DNA of 11,556 bases. Origin: Myxococcales bacterium. Lineage in GTDB: Bacteria > Myxococcota > Polyangia > HGW-17 > SLPX01. The stretch covers positions 1 through 11,556 of the forward strand of contig SLPX01000402.1 in NCBI GenBank assembly GCA_007131745.1, read 5' to 3'. Each line of letters opens with the position of its first letter. The stretch's first letter is position 1. The translations under genes and the position numbers were made by a program. The notes under the pieces are model-generated. The model searched no databases and was not told the DNA's origin. It worked only from the letters and a program-made list of their open reading frames with translations. Of the stretch, positions 1 to 8,439 are shown piece after piece.

Positions 1-1
1 A

Positions 2-952
2 GTGAACAAGGGTCCGGTTCTAAACGAGGACGAAGAGGCAGCCTTTCTGGAGTTATCCGGCGGCCAAGCCGACGCAGCGGTTTTTACTGACGCAGGAACG
101 GGAAAAATCCTTCTTAAGGAGATACCCATGTTGCGTGATTTGCCGGTTCAAGCGTTGGAAGAACTAGAAAAAAAAATGATATACAGGAAAGAGGATGCAA
201 ACCGGATTGTTGTAAAACAGGGTGATCCGGGAAATGCATTTTTCTTCGTATTGAGCGGACGCGTCAGGGTGGAGAAGAAGGTGTCGATGAGCGGCGGGAC
301 AATACAACTGGCCAAGTTAGGCCCTGGAGCCTTTTTCGGAGAATTTGCTTTGCTGAGCGACCGAAAGAGGCATGCATCGGTCATTACCGATGTGGAGTCG
401 GAACTGCTCGAAATATCAAGGAAGGTCATAGGGCGTCTCGCCGGGAAATATCAGCCTGTTGCGAAAACGCTTCGGCGTTTTTACAGAAGAAGACTTCTGG
501 ATACGTTGATGCGTTCCACGCCGTTTTTTCATCCCCTTTCCAAACAAGAGCTACACCGCTTGGCAGGGCGGCTCAGGTTTCGGAAGTTCGGGCCCGGAGA
601 AGTTATTTTGCAAGAGGGGAAAAAGGGCGGTGGGTTTTACCTCATTCTCATAGGGGAGGTTAAAGTCACCAAGGAACCTGGGAGTCAGGAGTTGGCCAGG
701 ATGGGCGAAGGGTCATACTTCGGGGAAATGTCGCTGCTGAAAAAACGTCCGGTGGCGGCCACGATTACGGCATTGGTGCATACGGAAATTGTTGAGTTGG
801 ATGCTTTGGATTTCTACAAAATACTCAGCGAGTATCCTGAGATATGGGAGTTGGTCAATAAGTCGGCGCGGCGGCGGGAGTTGGCCAATTACGCTCTGAT
901 GGCCGGGGAGGCTGATAGAATAACGACGCCGGGTGGTGGAGTCGTTATCTGA
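2..952 (+). CDS. Tandem cyclic-nucleotide-binding domain protein
   Basis: Cytoplasmic sensor-type protein with two CRP-like cNMP-binding domains, about residues 42-150 and 173-285 of 316. Each keeps a phosphate-binding cassette: FGEFALL followed by RKRHASV (residues 112-127) and FGEMSLL followed by RPVAAT (240-254), with the arginine that contacts the cyclic phosphate in the family. The tail after residue 285 is short and shows no helix-turn-helix, kinase or cyclase domain, so this is not an ordinary CRP/FNR regulator; it may act as a ligand-binding regulatory subunit, similar in layout to the paired domains of eukaryotic PKA regulatory subunits. That role is inference. The GTG at base 2 may be the real start, but only one base precedes it, so the N terminus could lie outside the window. 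It converges on the lipoprotein gene with a 60-base gap. Confidence 0.9.
   Translation: MNKGPVLNEDEEAAFLELSGGQADAAVFTDAGTGKILLKEIPMLRDLPVQALEELEKKMIYRKEDANRIVVKQGDPGNAFFFVLSGRVRVEKKVSMSGGTIQLAKLGPGAFFGEFALLSDRKRHASVITDVESELLEISRKVIGRLAGKYQPVAKTLRRFYRRRLLDTLMRSTPFFHPLSKQELHRLAGRLRFRKFGPGEVILQEGKKGGGFYLILIGEVKVTKEPGSQELARMGEGSYFGEMSLLKKRPVAATITALVHTEIVELDALDFYKILSEYPEIWELVNKSARRRELANYALMAGEADRITTPGGGVVI
920..948. repeat. Inverted repeat at the 3' end of the cNMP gene
   Basis: ATAACGAC (920-927) pairs perfectly with GTCGTTAT (941-948) around a 13-base loop, ending just before the TGA stop. No T-run follows, so it is not a classic intrinsic terminator; it could stabilise the 3' end of the mRNA or be chance. 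Confidence 0.3.
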
Positions 953-1012
953 CAACAGCGCAGAGAGGAACGTTTTAGGGTGGGATGGATCCGAGGTGGA
1001 TGTTTAGCGTGT

Positions 1013-1708
1013 TTAGAGAGGATTGATGCGAGGAGGAAGCGGATTGCTATCTTCCACGGGGTCTGATGAAGCGGAGCCGTTCGTGTTTATGTTGGTGGAG
1101 GAACCGTCATGAACGAACATCACGTTACTGATTCCTTTTTTTTCTGTATCCAAAGGTGAGCTTGCCGCACTATAGACCGGGTTGCCCGTCACGTTTTGTT
1201 TTCCTTCACTTTCGTACGTGGTAGGGACGAGGTCTTCACCGCTGGAAGACACATCGTTGTGGATCGCATAATCCGGCAAGTACCATTTGCCCGTGGTAAG
1301 CCAGAGCTGAAGAACCATGTATTCACATACGCAGATTTGTTCATCTTCCGTGGTCAATAGACCCAGTTCCGGCACTTCGACGATCCGATAAAGATTGAAT
1401 AGTTCACCTGTTTCCAGGGACGGATCTGCAAGTGCTTCTTCGCAACTCGGCAGGTCGGGTTCCAATTCAAATGCCCTGACCATCGGCGCTTTCATCATAT
1501 CGAGTTCAAAACTCGCTCCCGGATCTTCTGCAAGGTAATAGTTTTCCGATGAATACTCGTCCGATTCCATCGAACAACCGACCCCCGGCAACATGGACAC
1601 GGGAAGCATGAATACAACCCACAACCAGGCCCTGATGTGCTGTTTATGGAGTGTACAGCGGGCTGCTTTTATTTCTTTCGACATCTTTTTCGCTTTTTTG
1701 TGTTTCAT
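1013..1708 (-). CDS. Small exported protein, probable lipoprotein, unknown function
   Basis: I do not recognise the family. The 231-residue product begins with a long basic stretch rich in Lys, a hydrophobic segment (AWLWVVFMLPVSML) and then PGVGC at residues 41-45. This looks like a signal peptide ending in a lipoprotein cysteine, although the Pro and Gly before it make a poor lipobox, so cleavage by signal peptidase I or a membrane anchor is possible. The mature part is acidic with a CVC motif in mid-protein and ends in a Ser/Asn/Pro-rich, probably disordered tail. An in-frame ATG lies seven codons upstream at 1729, inside the activator's 3' end, but the ATG at 1708 is preferred because AGAGAGG sits 5 bases before it. 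It follows the sigma-54 activator by 10 bases and is very likely cotranscribed and translationally coupled with it. Confidence 0.85.
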   Translation of the reverse strand: MKHKKAKKMSKEIKAARCTLHKQHIRAWLWVVFMLPVSMLPGVGCSMESDEYSSENYYLAEDPGASFELDMMKAPMVRAFELEPDLPSCEEALADPSLETGELFNLYRIVEVPELGLLTTEDEQICVCEYMVLQLWLTTGKWYLPDYAIHNDVSSSGEDLVPTTYESEGKQNVTGNPVYSAASSPLDTEKKGISNVMFVHDGSSTNINTNGSASSDPVEDSNPLPPRINPL

Positions 1709-1713
1709 GATGG

Positions 1714-1720
1714 CCTCTCT
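1714..1720 (-). promoter_or_regulatory. Ribosome binding site overlapping upstream stop codon
   Basis: On the minus strand AGAGAGG lies 5 bases before the ATG at 1708 and shares bases with the TAG stop (1719-1721) of the activator gene. This decides the start of the small exported protein and suggests translational coupling. Confidence 0.6.
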
Positions 1721-4700
1721 ATTGTCCATTCAGCCCGTATTCTTTTACCAGTTGGCTGAGACGCGGTCGTTTCATACCAAGCAACCCGGCTGCTTGGGTT
1801 ATATTTCCGTCGGAACGTTCGAGCGCTTTTTGAATGCACTCCAGTTCGATTCGTTTTTTCATGTCCTTGAGCGATATGCCCTCGTCCTGCATCACAGCGA
1901 ACCAATCTGCAGATTCCGCACCCGGATTGTGTTCATCCTTGTGATCATTGTGGATTTCTTCTTCTTTGTTTTCAGGCTCGTGTTTGAGGTGTTCTGTCTT
2001 TTCTGATTCCATTGTTCGGTTGATAAATTTTGATACAAGCGAACCGGGAATCTTGTTTCCTTCGCAGAATATCCAGCAGGACCGCAGTACGTTCTCCAGT
2101 TCCCTGACGTTTCCGTACCAAGGGTGGGAAAGCAGAAGGTTTTCAGCTTCCGGGGACAAGGTTTTCAGACCACCCCTTTCATGCGCCCCGATCTTCCTGC
2201 AGATTTCACGGGCAATCAGGATCACGTCTTCGCCTCTTTGCCTGAGCGGCGGCAGTTCGATCTCCAGGGTCTTGATTCTGTAGTACAAGTCCTCCCTGAA
2301 GGTGCCGTCTTTGACCATTTGCTCCAGGTTGCGGTTCGTGGCCAACACGATTCTCACGTCGGCCTTGATTGATTCCGTGCCTCCCACTCTTTCAAAACAC
2401 TTTTCCTGAAGAACGCGCAACAGCGCCACCTGTGTTCTTTGGGAAATATCTCCGATTTCATCCAGGAAAAGGGTACCGCCCTCAGCAACCTCGAATCTTC
2501 CTTTTTTGCATCTCGTAGCGCCGGTGAACGCGCCCCGCTCGTGACCGAAAAGTTCGCTGAGCAGAAGCGTTTCAACCAATGCCCCGCAGTTTACGCCCAC
2601 AAGAGGTTTGTCCGCCCGGTCGCTCAGTAAATGGATTGCGCGGGCGGCGAGCTCTTTGCCTGTTCCGCTTTCACCTCGCAACAAGACCGTTGAATCAATG
2701 GCAGCTACTTTCTTCAACGCTGTTACAACCCCAAGGAAGTTTTTGTTCTTTCCCACCATTGCAGCGATAGCCTCTGAAGCTTTTTGAGAAATTTCTGCCC
2801 CAGCGGAATCTTCATCTTTCCGTGCAGGCAAAACAGCTTCAGACGAAAGCGTTGTGTTGTGGATCGTTGTATCAAAACTGTCCGGTTCTACGGCGCCAAT
2901 TCTTTCCAGGTAAGGCCTCCTTGCCGCGGAATGCAGGTACGATTCAAGAAATTCATCAGGAACCGTAGAACGGATTTTCGACTCCGTTCTTTTAGCAGTT
3001 CGTTTCCACTTAGCGGCCTCGGCCCTGTTTCCGCTTTTCAGCGCTTCATCAAACAGAAGAACCTGGGTTTTCCACAACCCGTCGGGGTCTTCCACCAGTT
3101 CGAAAAGCTGCAGAGTTTTCAGGAGCTTTGTTCGGCTGTATTTTCCCTCGGTTTCGTACTCCAACTCGGATTCGAGCCGGAGTTTCAGAGCATTCAGTTT
3201 AGGTGTAGCAGGGACTCCCATGTCGAGCATTATTTCATTGGCTGCTTCAGGGTTACCGAGAGACAACTCCATCCGGGCCAGTTCGATCGCTGCGATCGCT
3301 GCGTCTTCATGTCTCTCCGATTGTTGAGCGGCCTTTCGAGCGCGCAGAAACTGTTGTTTTGCTTTCAGGAAAAGTCCGGAATCCAAGGCGATGCGCCCAT
3401 CCAGCAAGCTCCGGAATATTTCCAGGGAACCGTGTGCCGGGTCAGGAGACAGGTCTCTGGAAAGTTGCAACATGGCAGCGCTCCGGCCGTTGTCCCCTAG
3501 TTGAAGGTAGAGTTCGCCCAAATCCAGCGCAAGCAAGGCTAGAATCGTGGTATTGCCCATCCTCTGGAATACCGCCACTGCTTCGTGAAACCGCCTCAGC
3601 GCGGTTTCAAAGTCTCTTCTCCAGTGGGACAAAACAGCAAGGTTTTGCAAGCAAAAAGCCTGATGGCCGATATCCTGACCCGATACGGACGCATCAAGCG
3701 CGTTGGAATAAAAACTCCTGGCTTGCGCGTGCTCGCCTTTTTTCAGGTGGCAGATTCCCATGTTAATCAAACTTCGAATTTCCTGCCTCACCGATGATCC
3801 GGCACGCGCTCGGCTGAGCGCTTCATTGAAATGCTGGGAAGCTGCCTGGATTTCGCCCTCCTCCAATGCGGTTTTTCCGGCGACAAGCGACAGCATGCTC
3901 CGCAGTTCGTCGCATGCAGCCGACGGAGAGCATTTGTCAACGAGGTTGTTGGCATGGATGCACTCCGATTCGACTTCACTATGTGAACCCTTTCTGAAAT
4001 AGACCTCACAGAGTTCGGCGCTGAATTGGGCCTCCATGAAAGGATCCTTCATTTCTCGCGCCGATTTTTTTCCAGCCGATAAACAGTGTTCAGCCTCGGC
4101 GCCGAGCCCCTTAAGGCAGAGGAGACGACCGTATAGTCTCCCGAACTCCAGGTTTTCAGGGTCGCTTTTCCGCGCGTTTTCCAGGATTCGAATTGCATCC
4201 GAATAACGTCCTTGCAATTCCAGGATCCCGGCCAGCCTCATGCACACGTCGTTGACCCCTTCCAGCGCATCAGCTCCCTCAGTGAAGGGACCTGTTACCG
4301 GTAAGGTATCAAGAGTTCTTTCGTATATCTTGGCAGCGCGGTCGGAATCTCCCGATACTTCCAGCATGTTGCCCGCGTCCATCACGAATTCGTAAAATTG
4401 TTTAAGAGTTTGATGGTGCTGCGCTCGAAATTCGGGCGGCGCGCCTACGGCCGCAGACAGGATCTGTTCCACCGCGGAAACCCTGTCACCGTCTTCAAGA
4501 AGCACTTCCGCTATTCGCATACGCCATTTTCTCAAATCTTCCGGAGGAGTCGCTTCGATCACCGTATCCTGGTCCCCTGAGTTGCAGAAACTGATCTGCA
4601 ATTCACCAGTCACAATGGAATGTTTCATCAGACCCGAAGATAGGAGTTCTTCAATGGAAGAGCCGATTCTCTTCGAATTGAACCGGGTTAATCTCTTCAA

Positions 4701-5699
4701 AAGAGCGGGACCGACAGGACGGTCGGCCAGGGCGCAACATGAGGCCAGCGCACGGGCGTCATCGGATATCGGAATCAACCGCGATCTTATAACTTCGTCT
4801 GCATCGGGCGATCCCCAGGTCAGAAGTGATTTTAGATTTCTGGGGTTTCCTCCTGTCAGCCGGGTGAACCGTTCAACCGCTGCTTCGGATCTCAGAAAAG
4901 CCGCGACTCCATCCTTTTCAAGCCCACCGAGTTTCATAATCTCATGTGATACACCGCCAACCCAGAAAGGAAGATCCCGTACCGTGACTTCTTCAAGTTC
5001 GGTCCCCACCGAGAACAGGAAAAAACCTCTGAAAAAAGGATCCTTATCCGGTTCAGAGAAGTTTTTCACGCATGGTAAGGACAGCGCTGCTACAAGACGT
5101 TCGATTTCTCTCACAACCGAAGAACCCGCTCTGTCAAGGTCATGGAATATTATCGCGGGCGGGCTGACTTCAGATGCGAACATCAGGAATCGGACGGCTG
5201 TTTCAAAAAGATCGGTTGATCCGTCTACGAACCCTCCTCCAGAGCATTCTTTCGTTGTTCCTGCTGTTTCCGAATGTAATGTGTTCGAAAAACCGATACT
5301 CTGCAAGGAGGCAGCCAGGCGGCTGACTTCAAACCCTTGAGAATTCTCAAAAGCATGAGGAGCAGACTCTTCCAGGTATATCGACGCCTGTCTCACAAGC
5401 GCGGCGGTGGTTTCAAAAGGAGCGGTTCCCTGCCTGCAGAAAACCTCCATTACCCCGATTCCGGAACTGCGGAGCCGGCGCTTCAACTCCTGGAAAATGC
5501 TGCTTTTTCCCACGCCTTTGGGACCGCACAGAAACAACGAGTGTCCACCTCTCTTTTTTCCGGTCTCGTATGCACGAAGAAGCTGCTTAAGCTCTGTTTC
5601 TCTTCCGATGCAACCCGGAGTTAAAGATTCGGTGCGTCCATTCAGACCCTCGCCTTCGTGCCGGCTTGTGGGGTTGTTTCCAAAATGTGAACGATGCAT
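1719..5699 (-). CDS. Giant sigma-54 enhancer-binding protein with N-terminal ATPase and TPR repeats
   Basis: Transcription activator of 1326 residues, far longer than NtrC (about 470). In order: a GREtEL entry motif (32-37) and a STAND/AAA_16-like ATPase with Walker [10 protein letters not shown] (59-67) and Walker B-like IIFHDLD (183-189); a helical TPR-type region at about 420-900; a sigma-54 AAA+ domain at about 980-1220 with Walker A GESGTGKE (1009-1016), intact GAFTGA (1056-1061), Walker B LFLDE (1077-1081) and FREDLYYR (1134-1141); an acidic linker rich in His, Lys and Glu; and a Fis-type helix-turn-helix at about 1275-1323. All parts needed to contact and remodel sigma-54 holoenzyme are present. 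No receiver, GAF or FHA domain is seen, so the signal probably enters through the N-terminal ATPase/TPR module (inference). The start ATG has GAGG 10 bases upstream. A sigma-54 promoter-like element precedes it. Confidence 0.95.
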   Translation of the reverse strand: MHRSHFGNNPTSRHEGEGLNGRTESLTPGCIGRETELKQLLRAYETGKKRGGHSLFLCGPKGVGKSSIFQELKRRLRSSGIGVMEVFCRQGTAPFETTAALVRQASIYLEESAPHAFENSQGFEVSRLAASLQSIGFSNTLHSETAGTTKECSGGGFVDGSTDLFETAVRFLMFASEVSPPAIIFHDLDRAGSSVVREIERLVAALSLPCVKNFSEPDKDPFFRGFFLFSVGTELEEVTVRDLPFWVGGVSHEIMKLGGLEKDGVAAFLRSEAAVERFTRLTGGNPRNLKSLLTWGSPDADEVIRSRLIPISDDARALASCCALADRPVGPALLKRLTRFNSKRIGSSIEELLSSGLMKHSIVTGELQISFCNSGDQDTVIEATPPEDLRKWRMRIAEVLLEDGDRVSAVEQILSAAVGAPPEFRAQHHQTLKQFYEFVMDAGNMLEVSGDSDRAAKIYERTLDTLPVTGPFTEGADALEGVNDVCMRLAGILELQGRYSDAIRILENARKSDPENLEFGRLYGRLLCLKGLGAEAEHCLSAGKKSAREMKDPFMEAQFSAELCEVYFRKGSHSEVESECIHANNLVDKCSPSAACDELRSMLSLVAGKTALEEGEIQAASQHFNEALSRARAGSSVRQEIRSLINMGICHLKKGEHAQARSFYSNALDASVSGQDIGHQAFCLQNLAVLSHWRRDFETALRRFHEAVAVFQRMGNTTILALLALDLGELYLQLGDNGRSAAMLQLSRDLSPDPAHGSLEIFRSLLDGRIALDSGLFLKAKQQFLRARKAAQQSERHEDAAIAAIELARMELSLGNPEAANEIMLDMGVPATPKLNALKLRLESELEYETEGKYSRTKLLKTLQLFELVEDPDGLWKTQVLLFDEALKSGNRAEAAKWKRTAKRTESKIRSTVPDEFLESYLHSAARRPYLERIGAVEPDSFDTTIHNTTLSSEAVLPARKDEDSAGAEISQKASEAIAAMVGKNKNFLGVVTALKKVAAIDSTVLLRGESGTGKELAARAIHLLSDRADKPLVGVNCGALVETLLLSELFGHERGAFTGATRCKKGRFEVAEGGTLFLDEIGDISQRTQVALLRVLQEKCFERVGGTESIKADVRIVLATNRNLEQMVKDGTFREDLYYRIKTLEIELPPLRQRGEDVILIAREICRKIGAHERGGLKTLSPEAENLLLSHPWYGNVRELENVLRSCWIFCEGNKIPGSLVSKFINRTMESEKTEHLKHEPENKEEEIHNDHKDEHNPGAESADWFAVMQDEGISLKDMKKRIELECIQKALERSDGNITQAAGLLGMKRPRLSQLVKEYGLNGQ

Positions 5700-5738
5700 G
5701 AATTCTCGACCTCTTCAGGGGGCATTTGTCTTTATTTA

Positions 5739-5754
5739 TGCAAATATCGAGCCC
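5739..5754 (-). promoter_or_regulatory. Candidate sigma-54 promoter (-24/-12)
   Basis: Minus strand reads GGGCTCGATATTTGCA, against the consensus TGGCACGNNNNTTGCA. Ten of the twelve specified bases match, including the essential GG and GC at the required 10-base spacing. Transcription would begin near 5728, giving a leader of about 29 bases that contains the GAGG ribosome site of the activator gene. It directly precedes a sigma-54 activator, which fits autoregulation. It was judged by eye. Confidence 0.55.
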
Positions 5755-5765
5755 TACCTGCTACA

Positions 5766-5777
5766 TTACGAACGTAA
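5766..5777. repeat. Short inverted repeat upstream of the -24 element
   Basis: TTACG-AA-CGTAA lies 12 bases upstream of the candidate -24 element. It could be an operator. It is closer than usual for a sigma-54 enhancer site. A similarly built but different palindrome, TCGAA-AA-TTCGA, is at 5926-5937. Confidence 0.3.
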
Positions 5778-5941
5778 AAAGTAAGAAAGTGAAAAAATCA
5801 TTGATTCCAGAAATTTATAGAACTGCTCACGTCCGTCTGTTTGGAACACTGTCACTTTTTTAACGCACTTACAAGAAAATTCTTCGCCACAGCATGGCGT
5901 GAATGTCATACCCGGCTAAATCCTCTCGAAAATTCGATACA

Positions 5942-6011
5942 TGCGAAACCTGCGAAACCTGTTCCTTGACCCTGTGGAGGGTCAGGAAAGAATCAACTCT
6001 TTGAACAGGTT
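5942..6011. repeat. Tandem 9-base repeat plus nested inverted repeats
   Basis: TGCGAAACC occurs twice head to tail (5942-5950, 5951-5959). It runs into AACCTGTTC (5956-5964), which pairs with GAACAGGTT (6003-6011). Inside that lies a second stem: TGACCCT-gtgg-AGGGTCA, extended by TTCC/GGAA with one bulged T (about 5962-5987). The structure starts 28 bases after the MshEN-GAF stop codon. It lacks a T-run, so it may be an RNA 3'-end structure or a DNA-binding site. Confidence 0.45.
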
Positions 6012-6039
6012 CCAACTTTGAGGTTCGGTGTTGGACGAA

Positions 6040-7365
6040 TCAGCTTTTTGATTGTTTTTTTGCAAGGAGTAAACGTTCGTATGCCCTTTCAGCATAGATC
6101 AACAATTCGTTGAGTTCCAGGGAATCGAATTCCGGACTCAGACGATCACCGTAAAGTAGCGCCACCACCTTGTTGCGTAGGTTGATCGGGAAAACAACAA
6201 TTATACCGGGCGTGTAACCCAACGCACCCTGGAGAAGCCTGTCCGATCCTTGATTGCCTGGGTTGCCCCGGTAGGGAACTCTTGAATCCACTGTCTCCTT
6301 CAAAGTCGAAACTTCGTTCAAAGGCAGGTGAAGTTGTTGTATGGATGTTTTGGGGTTCAAAGAGCCGCGCATCTCCCTCCCGCTCAAAAATCCTCTTCTG
6401 ATAACGAAAAAAACGACTCCCTTGCAGAAAAGGTTCATGTAGTCGCACAATATTTTGCCGACTTCGTTCTTGCTGGAAACTTGTTCCAAAGCTCCCACCG
6501 CGGATTCGAATCCAGCGCTTCTCTTGGGTCCGAAAGGAAAAGCAGGCGCTTTGGAAGTTTTTCGAGTTTTGATCGGCCCGGGTTTAACCGTGACTGGAGG
6601 AATTCCCGTCAATGTTGGAGTTTTTGAAAACGTAGTTTTCTTTTTTGGTTTTCTTTCAGACGCCTTTTTCTTCGAGCCTTTGCCTTCTGAAACCGCGAAT
6701 TTTTCTTGTGTCTCAAAGTCGCTATGATCTTTCCAGTCGTTTGCAGGAAGGGAACGACTTTTCTTGATTTTTGTCAGTGAAATCACGTTTTTCGATGCTT
6801 CAACCGGATCCTTGCCGAATTCTCGGTCTTCGTCCCGTTCGTCGTCCGTGTCCATGGTCTTGTTGTCTATGTCGGGCCTAAGCGTCGGACGCGGCCGGAT
6901 GACCTTGGTCAACAATACGATTTCTTCGGCATTGTCTCCGTACAACTTGTCCAGAAACTCATGGATCAGGGATTTTGCAGCAACGCAGCGAACCACGTAC
7001 AGCCGGGTTCGGCTGACAAGTTCGTCGGCTGCATGATTGTCCGCGGGGTTTGCCATGGCCAGAACGAGATGGCCGTGTAGATCCAGTCTCACCGGAATAA
7101 TCCGAAAATCGATCGCCATTTCGGCAGGCACGAGATCTCGTATTTCAGGGGTTATGTTTTCAAGATCATGACGCATGATCTCGGGAAACATCATGTCCCT
7201 TCTGTACACCCGCACCAGTTCATCTTCTTTGAGGAAACCATGTTCGACCAACACATCTTGAATCGGTAGACCGGTCGATTCCCGGAGCTTCAGCGCTTCC
7301 CGAAGACGACCTTCACTAAGAAGACCTCTTTTGACCAATAATGGGCCTACAGATTCCATGTCCAT
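6040..7365 (-). CDS. MshEN-domain protein with C-terminal GAF-like domain
   Basis: Cytoplasmic protein of 441 residues. Residues 5-140 resemble the MshEN (T2SS-E N-terminal) domain, which in type IV pilus and type II secretion ATPases binds cyclic di-GMP: GPLLVKRGLLSEGRLREALK, then PIQDVLVEHGFLKEDEL, then the second subdomain with FRIIPVR and LVLAMANPAD. Residues 141-282 are a charged linker (acidic, then Lys-rich, then Pro-rich). Residues 283-435 have a GAF-like pattern ending with FPINLRNKVVALLYGDR. There is no Walker A, so this is not a secretion ATPase. The Arg of the usual RLG motif is Ser here (ESVGPLL), so c-di-GMP binding is uncertain. The start has no clear ribosome site; ATG at 7359 (Met3) is an alternative. 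It is divergent from the PilF-like gene, suggesting a role in pilus or secretion control. Confidence 0.9.
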   Translation of the reverse strand: MDMESVGPLLVKRGLLSEGRLREALKLRESTGLPIQDVLVEHGFLKEDELVRVYRRDMMFPEIMRHDLENITPEIRDLVPAEMAIDFRIIPVRLDLHGHLVLAMANPADNHAADELVSRTRLYVVRCVAAKSLIHEFLDKLYGDNAEEIVLLTKVIRPRPTLRPDIDNKTMDTDDERDEDREFGKDPVEASKNVISLTKIKKSRSLPANDWKDHSDFETQEKFAVSEGKGSKKKASERKPKKKTTFSKTPTLTGIPPVTVKPGPIKTRKTSKAPAFPFGPKRSAGFESAVGALEQVSSKNEVGKILCDYMNLFCKGVVFFVIRRGFLSGREMRGSLNPKTSIQQLHLPLNEVSTLKETVDSRVPYRGNPGNQGSDRLLQGALGYTPGIIVVFPINLRNKVVALLYGDRLSPEFDSLELNELLIYAERAYERLLLAKKQSKS

Positions 7366-7452
7366 GTTTTACCGGAATATTCGATCATTGTGAAACAAAT
7401 CCGGGATACGGTCGGGGCTTTTATTCCTCTCTTGAGGGGGCATCTTTTTGGC

Positions 7453-7479
7453 TTGACACCGCGATGTAACTTTTACACT
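7453..7479 (+). promoter_or_regulatory. Possible sigma-70 type promoter for the TPR lipoprotein
   Basis: A perfect TTGACA -35 (7453-7458) is followed after 15 bases by TACACT (7474-7479), a 4 of 6 match to the -10 box. The spacing is short. Transcription would begin only a few bases before the ATG at 7489, giving an almost leaderless mRNA, which would agree with the absence of a ribosome site there. Confidence 0.35.
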
Positions 7480-7488
7480 TTCTCCTAC

Positions 7489-8439
7489 ATGGACTTCTCC
7501 AGTGGAAAATACCCCTTCCTGAAACGTTTTTGCTCGGCCGCGGAGATTTTTGGGGCGGCTGTTTTCTTGGTGAGTCTGATGAGTGGAGGATGCCCGTCCA
7601 GCAGGACCATCAATCCCAGGCTTTCAAGAAATTTGTATCACCTTGGTCAAGATTATTACGAGAGAGCCGTTAAGGCCAAGACCCCGGCTGAAAAGGACAG
7701 GTTTTTGGAGGAATCACTGGTTCAGCTCAGGAATTCGGTTAAACACGACCCTCAGAATTACCTTGCCCGTAATCTTCTAGGGTACCTTTATCTGCAAAGG
7801 GCTGATCAGGAACTCGGCATGAGTGAAGTTTCGCAGTGTTTGCGAGGTGAGGATGCAGAAGAAACCAGGGCGAACGCCGTCAAGTTGTTCAAGATGGCCG
7901 AAGAGCAATTCAGGGGCGTTGTCGACATTGAGCCCAAATGCACGAATTCATGGCTGGGGTTGACAAACACGGCCATGTTTTTTAATAGTTACGAGCTTGC
8001 AATCAAGCATGCAAGAAAGGTGATAAATACCTTGATCGAAGGCGGCGTTGAATCAGCTTGCAGCTCGCCGGGCGATCAGGCTGTTGCATGGGCGAACATA
8101 GGTTGGGCGCATTTTCAAATGGGAGACAAAATTAGGGCTTCCAAAAATCTTCGCCAGGCGATATTCTTAGCCCCGAAATTTTACCTGGCGCATTATTGGA
8201 TGGGCCGGGTTCATTATTCTGAAAATAGGTACGAAGACGCTTTTAAAGAGTTTGAAATGACGGCGAGAGAGTTTGGCCTGCCCCAGGCTGTTCATCAGTA
8301 CCTTGGGTTGACCAAGCTGAAGCTGGGTAGGAAGGAAGGAGCGAGGAAGGCGTTTTTGCGGTGCGTTGAGCTTGCGCCGAGAAGCTGTACCGCAGAGGAG
8401 TGTCATCGGTACTTGAAGATCATGAGGCGTCCGGATTAA
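7489..8439 (+). CDS. TPR lipoprotein, PilF/PilW/Tgl-like
   Basis: Outer-membrane-type lipoprotein of 316 residues. The signal peptide carries KRF, a hydrophobic run and the lipobox LMSGGC, with lipidation expected at Cys35. The mature part is helical TPR repeats, best seen as NYLARNLLGYLYLQ, AVAWANIGWAHFQMGD with NLRQAIFLAPKF, AHYWMGRVHYSENRYEDAFKEF, and HQYLGLTKLKLGRKEGARKAFLRCVELAP. PilF/PilW and myxobacterial Tgl are TPR lipoproteins that help the type IV pilus secretin assemble; the present match is by layout and by the RodZ-like gene that follows, as in pilF-rodZ of many Proteobacteria. It is longer than the usual 250 or so residues, with an acidic insertion between early repeats. The open frame reaches back to a GTG at 7390, but that would bury the signal peptide, so the ATG at 7489 is preferred. 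Confidence 0.88.
   Translation: MDFSSGKYPFLKRFCSAAEIFGAAVFLVSLMSGGCPSSRTINPRLSRNLYHLGQDYYERAVKAKTPAEKDRFLEESLVQLRNSVKHDPQNYLARNLLGYLYLQRADQELGMSEVSQCLRGEDAEETRANAVKLFKMAEEQFRGVVDIEPKCTNSWLGLTNTAMFFNSYELAIKHARKVINTLIEGGVESACSSPGDQAVAWANIGWAHFQMGDKIRASKNLRQAIFLAPKFYLAHYWMGRVHYSENRYEDAFKEFEMTAREFGLPQAVHQYLGLTKLKLGRKEGARKAFLRCVELAPRSCTAEECHRYLKIMRRPD

Larger units (their letters stand above)
5701..6039. other. Intergenic region of 339 bases rich in dyad symmetry
   Basis: This gap separates two minus-strand genes. It holds the candidate sigma-54 promoter, two 12-base palindromes with AA centres (5766-5777, 5926-5937), a hairpin CGCCA-cagca-TGGCG (5885-5899) and a tandem repeat joined to a nested inverted repeat (5942-6011). 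No protein-coding frame here convinced me. The size and symmetry suit an enhancer-bearing control region plus the 3' end of the MshEN-GAF transcript. Confidence 0.45.

Noticed and set aside
4582..5340. Plus-strand open frame of 252 residues opposite the sigma-54 activator
   Set aside because: It lies wholly within the minus-strand activator gene, whose ATPase motifs are clear. Its product is Ser/Arg-rich with no recognisable domain, as expected of an antisense frame.
5885..5899. Hairpin CGCCA-cagca-TGGCG as terminator of the MshEN-GAF gene
   Set aside because: The stem is only 5 pairs, it lies about 140 bases after the stop codon, and the nearest T-run on the minus strand comes 5 bases after the stem and is short.
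7444..7463. A TGGC ... GC pattern resembling a sigma-54 promoter before the TPR lipoprotein
   Set aside because: The spacing between GG and GC is 9 bases instead of the required 10, and TTGC is missing. The TTGACA box within it fits a sigma-70 site better.
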